A stretch of DNA of 8,301 bases, taken from assembly GCA_009922295.1 (NCBI GenBank), contig RFWA01000096.1, positions 1-8,301 on the forward strand, in the 5' to 3' direction. The position numbers and the translations under genes were made by a program. Under the pieces are notes generated by a model, which was not told the origin of the DNA, made no database searches, and saw nothing but the letters and a program-made list of their open reading frames with translations. This stretch comes from Betaproteobacteria bacterium (lineage in GTDB: Bacteria > Pseudomonadota > Gammaproteobacteria > Burkholderiales > Burkholderiaceae_C). This document shows, in pieces, positions 1 to 5,100 of this stretch. The stretch's first letter is position 1; the number at the start of each line of letters is the position of its first letter.

Positions 1-383
1 AAGGCATCACCGTCAAGTACGCCATTCACCCGGTGGCTGGGCGCATGCCGGGCCACATGAACGTGCTGCTGGCCGAGGCCGAGGTGCCTTACGACCAGGT
101 GTTCGAGATGGAAGACATCAACGGCGAGTTTGGCCAGGTGGACGTGGCCATCATCCTGGGCGCCAATGACGTGGTCAACCCTGCGGCCCACGTCAAGGGC
201 AGCGCCATTTACGGCATGCCTATTCTGGAGGCCTACAAGGCCAAGACCGTGATCGTCAACAAGCGCTCGATGGCGGCCGGCTACGCTGGCCTGGACAACG
301 AGTTGTTTTACATGGACAAGACCATGATGGTGTTTGGCGACGCCAAAAAGGTGGTTGAGGATATGGGCAAGGCCATCGAGTAA
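1..383 (+). CDS. pntB: NAD(P) transhydrogenase subunit beta, C-terminal part (partial)
   Basis: This is the 3' end of the gene; the reading frame enters at base 3 and ends with TAA at 381-383, giving about 126 residues. PntB is the membrane subunit of the proton-translocating transhydrogenase, which couples hydride transfer from NADH to NADP+ to proton entry. The visible part is the cytoplasmic NADP(H)-binding domain III: IHPVAGRMPGHMNVLLAEA near the start, then GANDVVNPAA, YGMPILEAYKA, the KRSMAAGYAGLDN segment that contacts NADP, and the terminal FGDAKK block. These closely match E. coli PntB (recalled, not aligned by program). The membrane segments and the pntA subunits would lie to the left of the window. 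The next gene starts 24 bp downstream on the same strand and may be co-transcribed. Nothing looks broken. Confidence 0.95.
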   Translation, partial: GITVKYAIHPVAGRMPGHMNVLLAEAEVPYDQVFEMEDINGEFGQVDVAIILGANDVVNPAAHVKGSAIYGMPILEAYKAKTVIVNKRSMAAGYAGLDNELFYMDKTMMVFGDAKKVVEDMGKAIE

Positions 384-407
384 TCAGTACCGGCGCCGGG
401 TGACCTT

Positions 408-1169
408 GTGGCGACCCTGGCCATCCTGAGCGCGCTGGCCGAGGAGCAGCAGGGCCTGCTGGCCTGCCTGTCCCAGCCGGTGTGCCTGCGCCGGGCCGGG
501 CGCGAGATTTGGCGCGGCGGTTGGCAGGGGCAGGACGTGCTTCTGGCCCTGTCGCGCATTGGCAAGGTGGCGGCAGCCACCACCACCACTGCCCTGATCG
601 AAGGATTGGGCGCCACCCATGTGGTGTTCACCGGGGTGGCTGGCGGCATCGGCCCCGGCGTGCAGGTAGGCGATTTGGTGGTGGCGACCGAGTTTGTGCA
701 GCACGACCTGGACGCCTCTCCGTTGTTTCCGCGCTTCGAGATTCCGCTCTACGGGCGCAGCCGGCTGGGCTGCGACCCTGGCTTGACTGCTCTGCTTTTG
801 AGAGCATCAGAGTCAGCTGCGACAGGGCTTGCAGGCCAATTTAACCAAATTACCGGGCGGGCGCGCTCGACCGTGCATGCGGGACTGATCGCCAGTGGCG
901 ACCGCTTTGTCTCGGGTGCGGCCGAGCTGCACGCCCTGCAGCAGCGACTGCTGGCTGGCGGCCACGCGCCGCTGGCGGTGGAGATGGAAGGTGCGGCGGT
1001 GGCCCAGGTCTGTTTTGACTACGGCATACCTTTTGCCGCGGTGCGCACCATCTCGGATCGCGCGGACGATGCGGCCCATGTCGACTTCCCCCGTTTTGTG
1101 CGCGACGTGGCCAGTCCCTATGCGCTCGCCATCATGTCAGCTTTTCTGCCATCACTATCAAATTTATAG
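408..1169 (+). CDS. mtnN: 5'-methylthioadenosine/S-adenosylhomocysteine nucleosidase-like protein
   Basis: A 253-residue protein of the PNP/UDP phosphorylase family, MTA/SAH nucleosidase branch, which cleaves adenine from methylthioadenosine and S-adenosylhomocysteine in the cytoplasm. The N-terminus ILSALAEEQQ matches the family start with the acidic residue at E12/E13; GVAGG (76-80) and VGDLVVA (87-93) follow, then SGDRFV (163-168), VEMEGAA (191-197, E192/E194) and the proton-donor aspartate D217 in RTISDRAD. The start is GTG; it places the conserved N-terminus correctly and has a weak GGGTGA purine stretch a few bases upstream, while no nearby ATG fits. Residues about 125-152 form a linker longer than in the E. 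coli enzyme (by eye about 16 residues) and coincide with a repeat-like DNA element. The last residues and the stop are encoded by a second copy of that element. Substrate preference cannot be read from the sequence; a related nucleoside hydrolase or phosphorylase is possible. Confidence 0.85.
   Translation: MATLAILSALAEEQQGLLACLSQPVCLRRAGREIWRGGWQGQDVLLALSRIGKVAAATTTTALIEGLGATHVVFTGVAGGIGPGVQVGDLVVATEFVQHDLDASPLFPRFEIPLYGRSRLGCDPGLTALLLRASESAATGLAGQFNQITGRARSTVHAGLIASGDRFVSGAAELHALQQRLLAGGHAPLAVEMEGAAVAQVCFDYGIPFAAVRTISDRADDAAHVDFPRFVRDVASPYALAIMSAFLPSLSNL
787..850. repeat. Possible in-frame copy of the hairpin-GGGCT-AGGCC repeat inside the nucleosidase gene
   Basis: Seen directly: an inverted repeat TGCTCT/AGAGCA (788-793 and 801-806) with a 7-nt loop, 17 nt further AGGGCT (824-829), then AGGCC (833-837) followed by an A/T-rich stretch. 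The element at 1151-1210 has the same layout: 7-nt loop hairpin, a 20-nt gap, AGGGCT, AGGCC, T-rich end. It lies where the encoded protein is longer than the E. coli family member. Primary sequence identity outside these blocks is low, so a decayed copy or chance similarity both remain possible. Confidence 0.4.
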
Positions 1170-1210
1170 CTGAAAACCTAATCGGTACAAGGGCTAGAGG
1201 CCTTTTTTTA
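1151..1210. repeat. Comamonadaceae-type dispersed intergenic repeat at the end of the nucleosidase gene
   Basis: An AT-rich block unlike the surrounding GC-rich coding sequence. It has a small inverted repeat CTAT/ATAG (1155-1158 and 1166-1169, 7-nt loop), a 20-nt spacer, then GGGCTAGAGGCC followed by seven T (1203-1209). I recognise the pattern 'CTAT...ATAGCTG ... AGGGCTAGAGGCCTTTT' as a short repeat found many times in genomes of Rhodoferax, Polaromonas, Acidovorax and relatives (recalled knowledge, not searched). The ATAG arm supplies the TAG stop of the nucleosidase gene, and the T-run abuts the stop of the opposing corA gene (TAA on the minus strand at 1208-1210), so the element fills the whole space between two convergent genes. 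Confidence 0.6.
1189..1209 (+). terminator. Candidate intrinsic terminator for the pntB-nucleosidase transcript
   Basis: AAGGGC (1189-1194) can pair with GCCTTT (1200-1205) including one G-U pair, with a 5-nt loop TAGAG; the T-run continues to 1209. The stem is short, so termination would be modest. It forms the right-hand end of the dispersed repeat and is correctly placed 20 bp after the nucleosidase stop and just before the convergent corA end. Confidence 0.4.
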
Positions 1211-2194
1211 CTTAAGCCAGCCTCGTTTGCGGAAGTACCACATCGGCACCAGCGCGCTGGCCACCATCAGCGCCAGCGCATAAGGGTAGCCCAGCGCCCA
1301 GTCCAGCTCGGGCATGAACTTGAAGTTCATGCCGTAAATGCTGGCGATCAAGGTCGGCGGGAGCAGCGCCACGCTGGCCACAGAGAAGATCTTGATGATC
1401 TTGTTCTGGTTGATGTTGATGAAACCGACCGTGGCATCCATCAAAAAGTTGATCTTGTCAAACAGGAAGGCGGTGTGCGAATCCAGTGAGTCGATGTCAC
1501 GCAGGATCTGGCGCGCCTCCTCGAACTGTTCGCCGTTGAGCATCTTGCTGCGCATCATGAAGCTGACCGCGCGCCGGGTATCCATCACATTGCGCCGGAT
1601 GCGGCCGTTCATGTCCTCATGCAACGCAATGGCGCCCAGCACCTCGCCGGCCATGGCGTCCGTCACATCGCCGGCCAGCACCTTGTTGCTGACTTTTTCC
1701 AGCTCGTCGTAAATGCCCTCCAGGGTGTCGGCCGAGTACTCAGCGTCGGCGTCAAACAGCTTGAGCAGCACCTCTTTGGCGTCTTCGATCAAACCCGGCG
1801 CGCGCCGCGCGCGCATGCGCAACAGGCGGAACACCGGCACGTCTTCGTCGTGGATGGAAAAAAGCACACCCCGGCTCTTGAGCGCCTGGTTGTCCAGGTT
1901 CAGGATAAAGGCCACCCGCACCGTGCGCGGCTCGGCGTCGTCGGCAATCAGGAAGTCGCTGCGGATGTGCAGTTCGCCGTTGTCTTCTTTGTAGAAGCGC
2001 GCCGACTCCTCGATGTCCTCGTCCATCGCATCTTCAGGAATGGACAGGCCGTAATACTGTTTGACCCAACGCTTTTCTTCCAGCGAGGGCGATTCCAGGT
2101 CAACCCAGATGGGTTGGAATTTGGACAGCTCCTCCAGCGATTCGATTTCTTCTTGGAAGAGTCGACCGTTGGCGAGCGAAAAGATATTGAGCAT
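1208..2194 (-). CDS. corA: Magnesium/cobalt transport protein CorA
   Basis: A 328-residue CorA-type divalent cation channel of the inner membrane, which lets Mg2+ (and Co2+/Ni2+) in as a pentamer. The N-terminal two thirds form the soluble, acid-rich funnel domain. At the C-terminus are two membrane segments, about 266-286 (IFSVASVALLPPTLIASIYG) and about 303-322, joined by the signature YGMN (287-290) and the MPEL loop (294-297) that forms the selectivity entrance. The protein ends in the basic tail FRKRGWLK expected on the cytoplasmic side. The length is normal (E. coli CorA 316). The ATG at 2192-2194 is preceded by GGGAG at 2201-2205 on the minus strand, a good ribosome-binding site. The FMPEL loop argues for CorA proper rather than ZntB. 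The gene is transcribed alone, converging on the nucleosidase gene, with an unusually structured leader upstream. Confidence 0.93.
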   Translation of the reverse strand: MLNIFSLANGRLFQEEIESLEELSKFQPIWVDLESPSLEEKRWVKQYYGLSIPEDAMDEDIEESARFYKEDNGELHIRSDFLIADDAEPRTVRVAFILNLDNQALKSRGVLFSIHDEDVPVFRLLRMRARRAPGLIEDAKEVLLKLFDADAEYSADTLEGIYDELEKVSNKVLAGDVTDAMAGEVLGAIALHEDMNGRIRRNVMDTRRAVSFMMRSKMLNGEQFEEARQILRDIDSLDSHTAFLFDKINFLMDATVGFININQNKIIKIFSVASVALLPPTLIASIYGMNFKFMPELDWALGYPYALALMVASALVPMWYFRKRGWLK

Positions 2195-2322
2195 GGCTCA
2201 CTCCCGGTTATGAATGGCATCTGGCGGCGGGGGGTGTTCGCTTTCAACGCCGATGCAGTCATGGGAGTTGAAAGCTACCAACTGGGGCAGGTTTCCAAGG
2301 AGTCATCTCCGGTAGTCGCGAC
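2195..2322 (-). promoter_or_regulatory. Structured 5' leader of corA (candidate cis-regulatory RNA)
   Basis: About 128 nt lie between the predicted transcript start and corA. Directly visible pairings, in + coordinates, are: 2311-2315 with 2275-2279 (5 bp), enclosing hairpin 2307-2310/2299-2302 with a 4-nt loop; a perfect 9-bp stem 2267-2275/2240-2248 with an 18-nt loop; an alternative 5-bp hairpin 2279-2283/2266-2270 that excludes the 9-bp stem; and a 6-base stretch 2263-2268 exactly complementary to the Shine-Dalgarno segment 2200-2205. Competing helices and a possible anti-Shine-Dalgarno are what a translational switch would show. I do not recognise it as the M-box, fluoride or yybP-ykoY class. 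Regulation by Mg2+ is only a guess from the gene it precedes. Confidence 0.4.
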
Positions 2323-2328
2323 AGCCAA

Positions 2329-2337
2329 ATTATCGCA
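2329..2337 (-). promoter_or_regulatory. Extended -10 promoter for corA
   Basis: On the minus strand the sequence reads TGCGATAAT: a -10 hexamer GATAAT (2329-2334, five of six consensus bases) with the extended TGn element just upstream. No convincing -35 box is seen at 17-18 bp, which extended -10 promoters tolerate. The start of transcription would fall near 2322, at the beginning of the structured leader. It overlaps the stop codon of the phospholipase remnant. Confidence 0.5.
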
Positions 2338-2551
2338 TTCCAGGCACGTAGGGCGGATCAAAAAACGCCAGCAGTTCGTCTTTTCGGGCATAGGCGTCAC
2401 TCTTGCCCATGCCAATCAGCGCTTGCACAAAGCCAGGCTCGAACAGCAGGTAGCTGACCAAGGCGCCGCCGCCATCTCGCAACACGTCCAAGGCACTCAG
2501 CGCATCCAGCGACCCACTGGGCTGGATCGACAGCGATTTCATTGCGTTCAC
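2330..2551 (-). pseudogene. C-terminal remnant of a patatin-like phospholipase
   Basis: A 73-codon minus-strand reading frame ends with TAA at 2330-2332. Its text, IQPSGSLDAL, GGGALVSYLLFEPGF and IGMGKSDAYARKDELLAFF, reads like the end of bacterial patatin-like (RssA-type) phospholipases, where SYLLFE and an 'LG..DA.A..DE' helix close the protein. The catalytic parts (GxSxG serine and the aspartate) are missing, and the frame is closed by a stop at 2609-2611 after an unrelated-looking stretch. The stretch between SLDAL and GGGAL appears shorter than in full-length homologues, suggesting an internal in-frame deletion. I therefore read it as a decayed 3' fragment, not a gene. The corA promoter sits in its last codons. 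A small expressed protein cannot be excluded, but no convincing ribosome-binding site precedes the GTG at 2549-2551. Family assignment is by recalled motif only. Confidence 0.5.
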
Positions 2552-2636
2552 GCAACAAATAAGGGTTGCTTTTCTGCTCAGCTGGGGGCATAGTGAATTG
2601 CAGTCTTTTCAACCCGAGAGCATCAGGAGGCTATTT

Positions 2637-2966
2637 ATGAACTTGACGATCAGCGGCCATCACCTTGAAGTCACCCCGGCCCTGCGCAGTTATGTCACGA
2701 CCAAGCTCGACCGCATCATGCGTCACTTTGACAAGGTGGTGGATGTCAAGGTTTTGCTGACGATTGAAAATCAGAAAGAGAAAGAGCGGCGGCAGCGGGC
2801 CGAGTGCAATATTCGTGTCAAAGGCTCCGACATGTTTGCTCAAAGCGCCCATGCCGATTTGTATGCGGCCGTCGACGAGCTCGTGGACAAGCTTGACCGG
2901 CAGGTGGTGCGGCACAAAGGCCGGCTGCAAAACCACCATCATGAGGCGCCCAAACGCCTGATGTAA
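2637..2966 (+). CDS. hpf: Ribosome hibernation promoting factor (short HPF/YfiA family)
   Basis: A 109-residue protein of the S30AE/HPF family, which binds the decoding centre of the 30S subunit and helps inactive ribosomes dimerise when growth slows. It begins MNLTISGHHLEVTPALRSYV, then DRIMRHFDKVVDVKVLL, the basic segment KEKERRQRAEC (48-57), and the closing helix SAHADLYAAVDELVDKLDRQVVRHKGRL (70-97), the usual family pattern. There is no C-terminal dimerisation domain, so it is the short proteobacterial form; the His-rich tail NHHHEAPKRLM is a slight extension over E. coli HPF (95 residues). The ATG is set by a perfect AGGAGG at 2625-2630 with 6-nt spacing, so upstream in-frame codons are not used. 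It leads the hpf-ptsN-hprK cluster; rpoN, its common upstream neighbour in proteobacteria, is absent. Confidence 0.93.
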   Translation: MNLTISGHHLEVTPALRSYVTTKLDRIMRHFDKVVDVKVLLTIENQKEKERRQRAECNIRVKGSDMFAQSAHADLYAAVDELVDKLDRQVVRHKGRLQNHHHEAPKRLM

Positions 2967-2991
2967 ATCGCGCGCGCTGCACTTTGTGGGA

Positions 2992-3009
2992 CCGCCGTTC
3001 CCTCGGCGG
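2992..3009 (+). other. GC-rich hairpin between hpf and ptsN
   Basis: CCGCCG (2992-2997) and CGGCGG (3004-3009) form a perfect 6-bp stem with a 6-nt loop, 25 bp after the hpf stop. No T-run follows, so it is not a classical intrinsic terminator. It may stabilise the 3' end of an hpf message or act as a weak attenuator ahead of ptsN. Confidence 0.4.
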
Positions 3010-3054
3010 CACGGCAGGTCCTGGTCGCAGCTTGGGTGCATAATCCCGGCAGTT

Positions 3055-3522
3055 ATGAATCGTCTTGCATCCATTTTGCCTGCCGCTCAAGTGTTGGTGA
3101 GCGTTGACGCTACCAGTAAAAAGCGAGCGTTTGAAGAAGCTGGGCTGTTGTTTGAAAATCTCTACGGCCTGAGCCGCGCCCTGGTCACAGACAGCCTGTT
3201 TTCACGCGAGCGTCTGGGCTCGACGGGGCTAGGTCATGGGGTGGCTATTCCACACGGCCGTATCAAAGGCCTGAAGTCCCCCATGGCGGCAGTGTTCCAG
3301 CTGGCGCAGGCCATCGGCTTTGATGCGCCCGATGACCATGCGGTGAGTTTGCTGATCTTCCTGCTGGTGCCCGAGGCAGCCACGCAAAAACACCTTGAAA
3401 TCCTGTCTGAAATTGCTGAAATGCTCAGCGACGTCTCGCTGCGCCAAAAACTGGCGGCCAGCACCGATGCCGCTGATTTGCATGCCTTGATCGCCAACTG
3501 GCGGTCGGCCTTGCCGGCCTGA
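3055..3522 (+). CDS. ptsN: PTS IIA-like nitrogen-regulatory protein PtsN (EIIA-Ntr)
   Basis: A 155-residue PTS EIIA domain of the fructose/mannitol family, the terminal phosphate acceptor of the nitrogen PTS. It transports no sugar; its phosphorylation state regulates potassium uptake, stress and other processes in proteobacteria. The active-site histidine is H67 in GHGVAIPHGR, matching H73 of E. coli PtsN; SRERLGSTGLG before it and FLLVPEAATQKHLEILSEIAEML (about 104-126) after it are typical. The ATG at 3055 gives the family N-terminus MNRLASILP; the frame is open 23 codons further up but that part has no family resemblance. The Shine-Dalgarno is poor. A CATAAT box (3039-3044) lies only 10 bp before the ATG and could start a nearly leaderless message, but no -35 is evident. 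hprK follows after 37 bp. Confidence 0.95.
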   Translation: MNRLASILPAAQVLVSVDATSKKRAFEEAGLLFENLYGLSRALVTDSLFSRERLGSTGLGHGVAIPHGRIKGLKSPMAAVFQLAQAIGFDAPDDHAVSLLIFLLVPEAATQKHLEILSEIAEMLSDVSLRQKLAASTDAADLHALIANWRSALPA

Positions 3523-3559
3523 GACGATCAGCCTGCCGTCTGGCCTCATTGGATTCATC

Positions 3560-4510
3560 TTGAAACCCACCGTTGTCAGTGCCGATGTGCTGTTTGAAGA
3601 ATTTCGCGGCACCTTGAAGTGGGAGTGGGTCGCCGGCTTGGGTGCGTCCGAGCGCCGCTTTGACGAGGTGGCCGTACGTGCCGCACGCTCTGGCGCCGAC
3701 CTCGTCGGCTACCTGAATTACATCCATCCGTACCGCGTGCAAATTCTGGGCGAGCGTGAAATCGCCTACCTGATGAACGCCACGCCTGAAGATTGCGCGC
3801 GACGAATTGCCCGTATCGTGACGCTGGAGCCACCAGCGCTGGTGCTCGCTGATGGTCAGTTGGCCCCCGACGCGTTGGTGTCGATGTGCGAGCGGGCCCA
3901 GATCCCGATGTTTGCGACGCAGGGCTCATCGGCTTTCGTGATTGATGTTCTGCGCGCCTACCTGTCCAAGCATTTCGCCGATCGGGCGTCGATGCACGGC
4001 GTGTTCATGGATATTCTGGGCCTGGGCGTGTTGATCACCGGCGAGTCTGGGCTGGGCAAGAGCGAGCTTGGGCTGGAGTTGATCTCACGTGGCAACGGCT
4101 TGGTGGCCGACGATGCAGTTGACCTTTTTCGCATCAACCAGGACACGATCGAGGGCCGCTGCCCGGCGCTCCTGATGAACCTGCTGGAGGTGCGCGGCAT
4201 CGGCCTTCTGGACATTCGCTGCATCTTTGGCGAAACCGCGGTGCGTCGCAAAATGCGGCTCAAGCTGATCGTCCATCTGGTGCGCCGCGAAACGCTGGAG
4301 CGAGACTACGAGCGCATTCCCCATGAACCGCTAAAGCAAGATGTACTGGGTGTGCCGGTGCGAATGGTCGTGATCCAAGTGGTGGCTGGACGCAATATTG
4401 CCGTTCTGGTCGAAGCAGCGGTACGCAACACCATTCTGCAGTTGCGTGGCATTGACACTTACCAGGAGTTTGTCGAACGCCAACGCAACGCGATGAATGC
4501 CGAAGACTAA
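3560..4510 (+). CDS. hprK: HPr kinase/phosphorylase
   Basis: A 316-residue bifunctional enzyme that phosphorylates the regulatory serine of HPr and removes it by phosphorolysis; in proteobacteria this acts on the nitrogen PTS that ends in PtsN. The N-terminal domain runs to about residue 130. The catalytic domain has HGV (146-148), the P-loop GESGLGKS (161-168), the LVADD aspartates (D184/D185) and the HprK signature EVRGIGLLDIRCIFG (210-224). The C-terminal K-loop region QDVLGVPVR (260-268) is present, so the enzyme looks intact. The start must be TTG at 3560: it gives MKPTVVSADVLFEEF, the conserved N-terminus, and the first in-frame ATG is 71 codons later. The Shine-Dalgarno is weak (TGGA), which with TTG suggests low translation or coupling to ptsN. 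The gene converges on fur. Confidence 0.95.
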   Translation: MKPTVVSADVLFEEFRGTLKWEWVAGLGASERRFDEVAVRAARSGADLVGYLNYIHPYRVQILGEREIAYLMNATPEDCARRIARIVTLEPPALVLADGQLAPDALVSMCERAQIPMFATQGSSAFVIDVLRAYLSKHFADRASMHGVFMDILGLGVLITGESGLGKSELGLELISRGNGLVADDAVDLFRINQDTIEGRCPALLMNLLEVRGIGLLDIRCIFGETAVRRKMRLKLIVHLVRRETLERDYERIPHEPLKQDVLGVPVRMVVIQVVAGRNIAVLVEAAVRNTILQLRGIDTYQEFVERQRNAMNAED

Positions 4511-4544
4511 ACCCGCCCCGAGTTGAAGTAAGGAGAGGGTGACG

Positions 4545-4561
4545 GCTCAGGGCGTCTGAGC
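4545..4561. terminator. Hairpin at the hprK/fur convergent junction
   Basis: GCTCAG (4545-4550) and CTGAGC (4556-4561) form a perfect 6-bp stem with a 5-nt loop. It overlaps the last codons and stop of fur on the minus strand and lies 34 bp past the hprK stop. There is no T-run on either side, so it is at best a non-canonical bidirectional terminator or a stabilising 3' hairpin. Confidence 0.35.
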
Positions 4562-4990
4562 GGGGGCCGGTCGGTTGCTGCAGTGCTCGCGCACGCAGTG
4601 GGCATACAGACTTAGCGCATGGTCGGCAATGGCGAAACCCTTGAGTTTGGCCACTGCATGTTGGCGTTTTTCAATCTCGGCATCATAGAACTCTTCCACC
4701 CGGCCGCAATCGATACAGACCAGATGGTCATGGTGCTGGCCTTCATTGAGCTCGTACACTGCCTTGCCACTCTCAAAGTGGCTGCGGGTCAGGATGTCGG
4801 CCTGCTCGAATTGAGCCAGAACCCGGTAGACGGTAGCGAGACCCACGTCGGACCGGTCTTCCAGCAGCACCCGGAAGACGTCCTCGGCCGTCATGTGGCG
4901 CTGGCCGCCTTTCTGGAAGATCTCCAGGATCTTCAAGCGGGGGAGCGTTGCCTTCAGGCCGGTACTTTTGAGTTCGTCGATATTGGTCAT
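4547..4990 (-). CDS. fur: Ferric uptake regulator Fur
   Basis: A 147-residue Fur protein, the iron-responsive dimeric repressor of iron uptake genes. The N-terminal winged helix contains GLKATLPRLKIL (11-22) and the recognition segment DVGLATVYRVLAQFE (48-62). Metal ligands match E. coli Fur with an offset of one: H32, E80, H87 and H89 for the regulatory site; H86, D88, E107 and H124 for the second. The structural cysteine pairs C92-x2-C95 and C132-x4-C137 are both present. The start MTNIDELKSTGLK at 4990 matches the family; the frame is open 20 codons further up, but that would add an unrelated proline/arginine-rich leader. The Shine-Dalgarno is weak. It is divergent from bamE, an arrangement known from other proteobacteria, and convergent with hprK. 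No classical Fur box was found in its promoter region. Confidence 0.96.
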   Translation of the reverse strand: MTNIDELKSTGLKATLPRLKILEIFQKGGQRHMTAEDVFRVLLEDRSDVGLATVYRVLAQFEQADILTRSHFESGKAVYELNEGQHHDHLVCIDCGRVEEFYDAEIEKRQHAVAKLKGFAIADHALSLYAHCVREHCSNRPAPAQTP

Positions 4991-5100
4991 GAAGGTCTCA
5001 GGCGGCTGCCGGCCCCGTGACGTCATTGCGGGCTCAAGCTGTGGGCTCAAACTGGGCCTAACCAGTACAATGAACCCATCATATCGCCAATGTTACGTCA
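4991..5100. promoter_or_regulatory. Divergent fur-bamE promoter region
   Basis: This 110-bp region must hold promoters for both fur (minus) and bamE (plus). The best visible box on the + strand is TACAAT at 5066-5071 (five of six -10 bases), which would start a bamE message near 5078; no good -35 precedes it. On the minus strand TATGAT (5078-5083) could be the fur -10, again without a clear -35. The -35 area of the bamE promoter is occupied by iterated GGGCTCAA motifs. A short dyad ATGA-N5-TCAT (5070-5082) is also present. Confidence 0.4.
5030..5064 (+). repeat. Three iterated 11-mers upstream of bamE
   Basis: GGGCTCAAGCT (5030-5040), GGGCTCAAACT (5043-5053) and the degenerate GGGCCTAACCA (5054-5064) follow one another with start-to-start distances of 13 and 11 bp. 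The first two differ at one base. The array ends one base before the TACAAT -10-like box, so a protein bound here would sit over the -35 region. I do not recognise the motif. Confidence 0.45.

Noticed and set aside
390..399. 10-bp palindrome CCGGCGCCGG between pntB and the nucleosidase gene
   Set aside because: It has no loop and no T-run and is likely by chance in GC-rich DNA; it does not support a terminator or operator call by itself.
2274..2316. Known riboswitch class (fluoride, M-box or yybP-ykoY) ahead of corA
   Set aside because: GGAGATG resembles the start of the fluoride switch, but the conserved downstream segments (GCATTCC and CTGATGATGCC type) are absent; no other class fits by eye.
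1619..2593. Long + strand open frame of 324 codons
   Set aside because: It runs antisense to corA and its leader and the phospholipase remnant, has a low-complexity His/Gln/Arg composition typical of antisense frames, and resembles no family I know.
2566..2594. Sigma-70 promoter TTGCTT-N17-CATAGT ahead of hpf
   Set aside because: Only three of six and four of six consensus bases match; too weak to list although the position is plausible.
2584..2602. Sigma-54-like promoter (run of G, then TTGCA) ahead of hpf
   Set aside because: The GG and GC elements are 11 rather than 10 bp apart and the -24 box is poor (GGGGG rather than TGGCAC); spacing is strict for this sigma factor.
5066..5083. Fur box between fur and bamE
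   Set aside because: The dyad ATGA-N5-TCAT has the wrong spacing and lacks the repeated GATAAT units of a Fur box.
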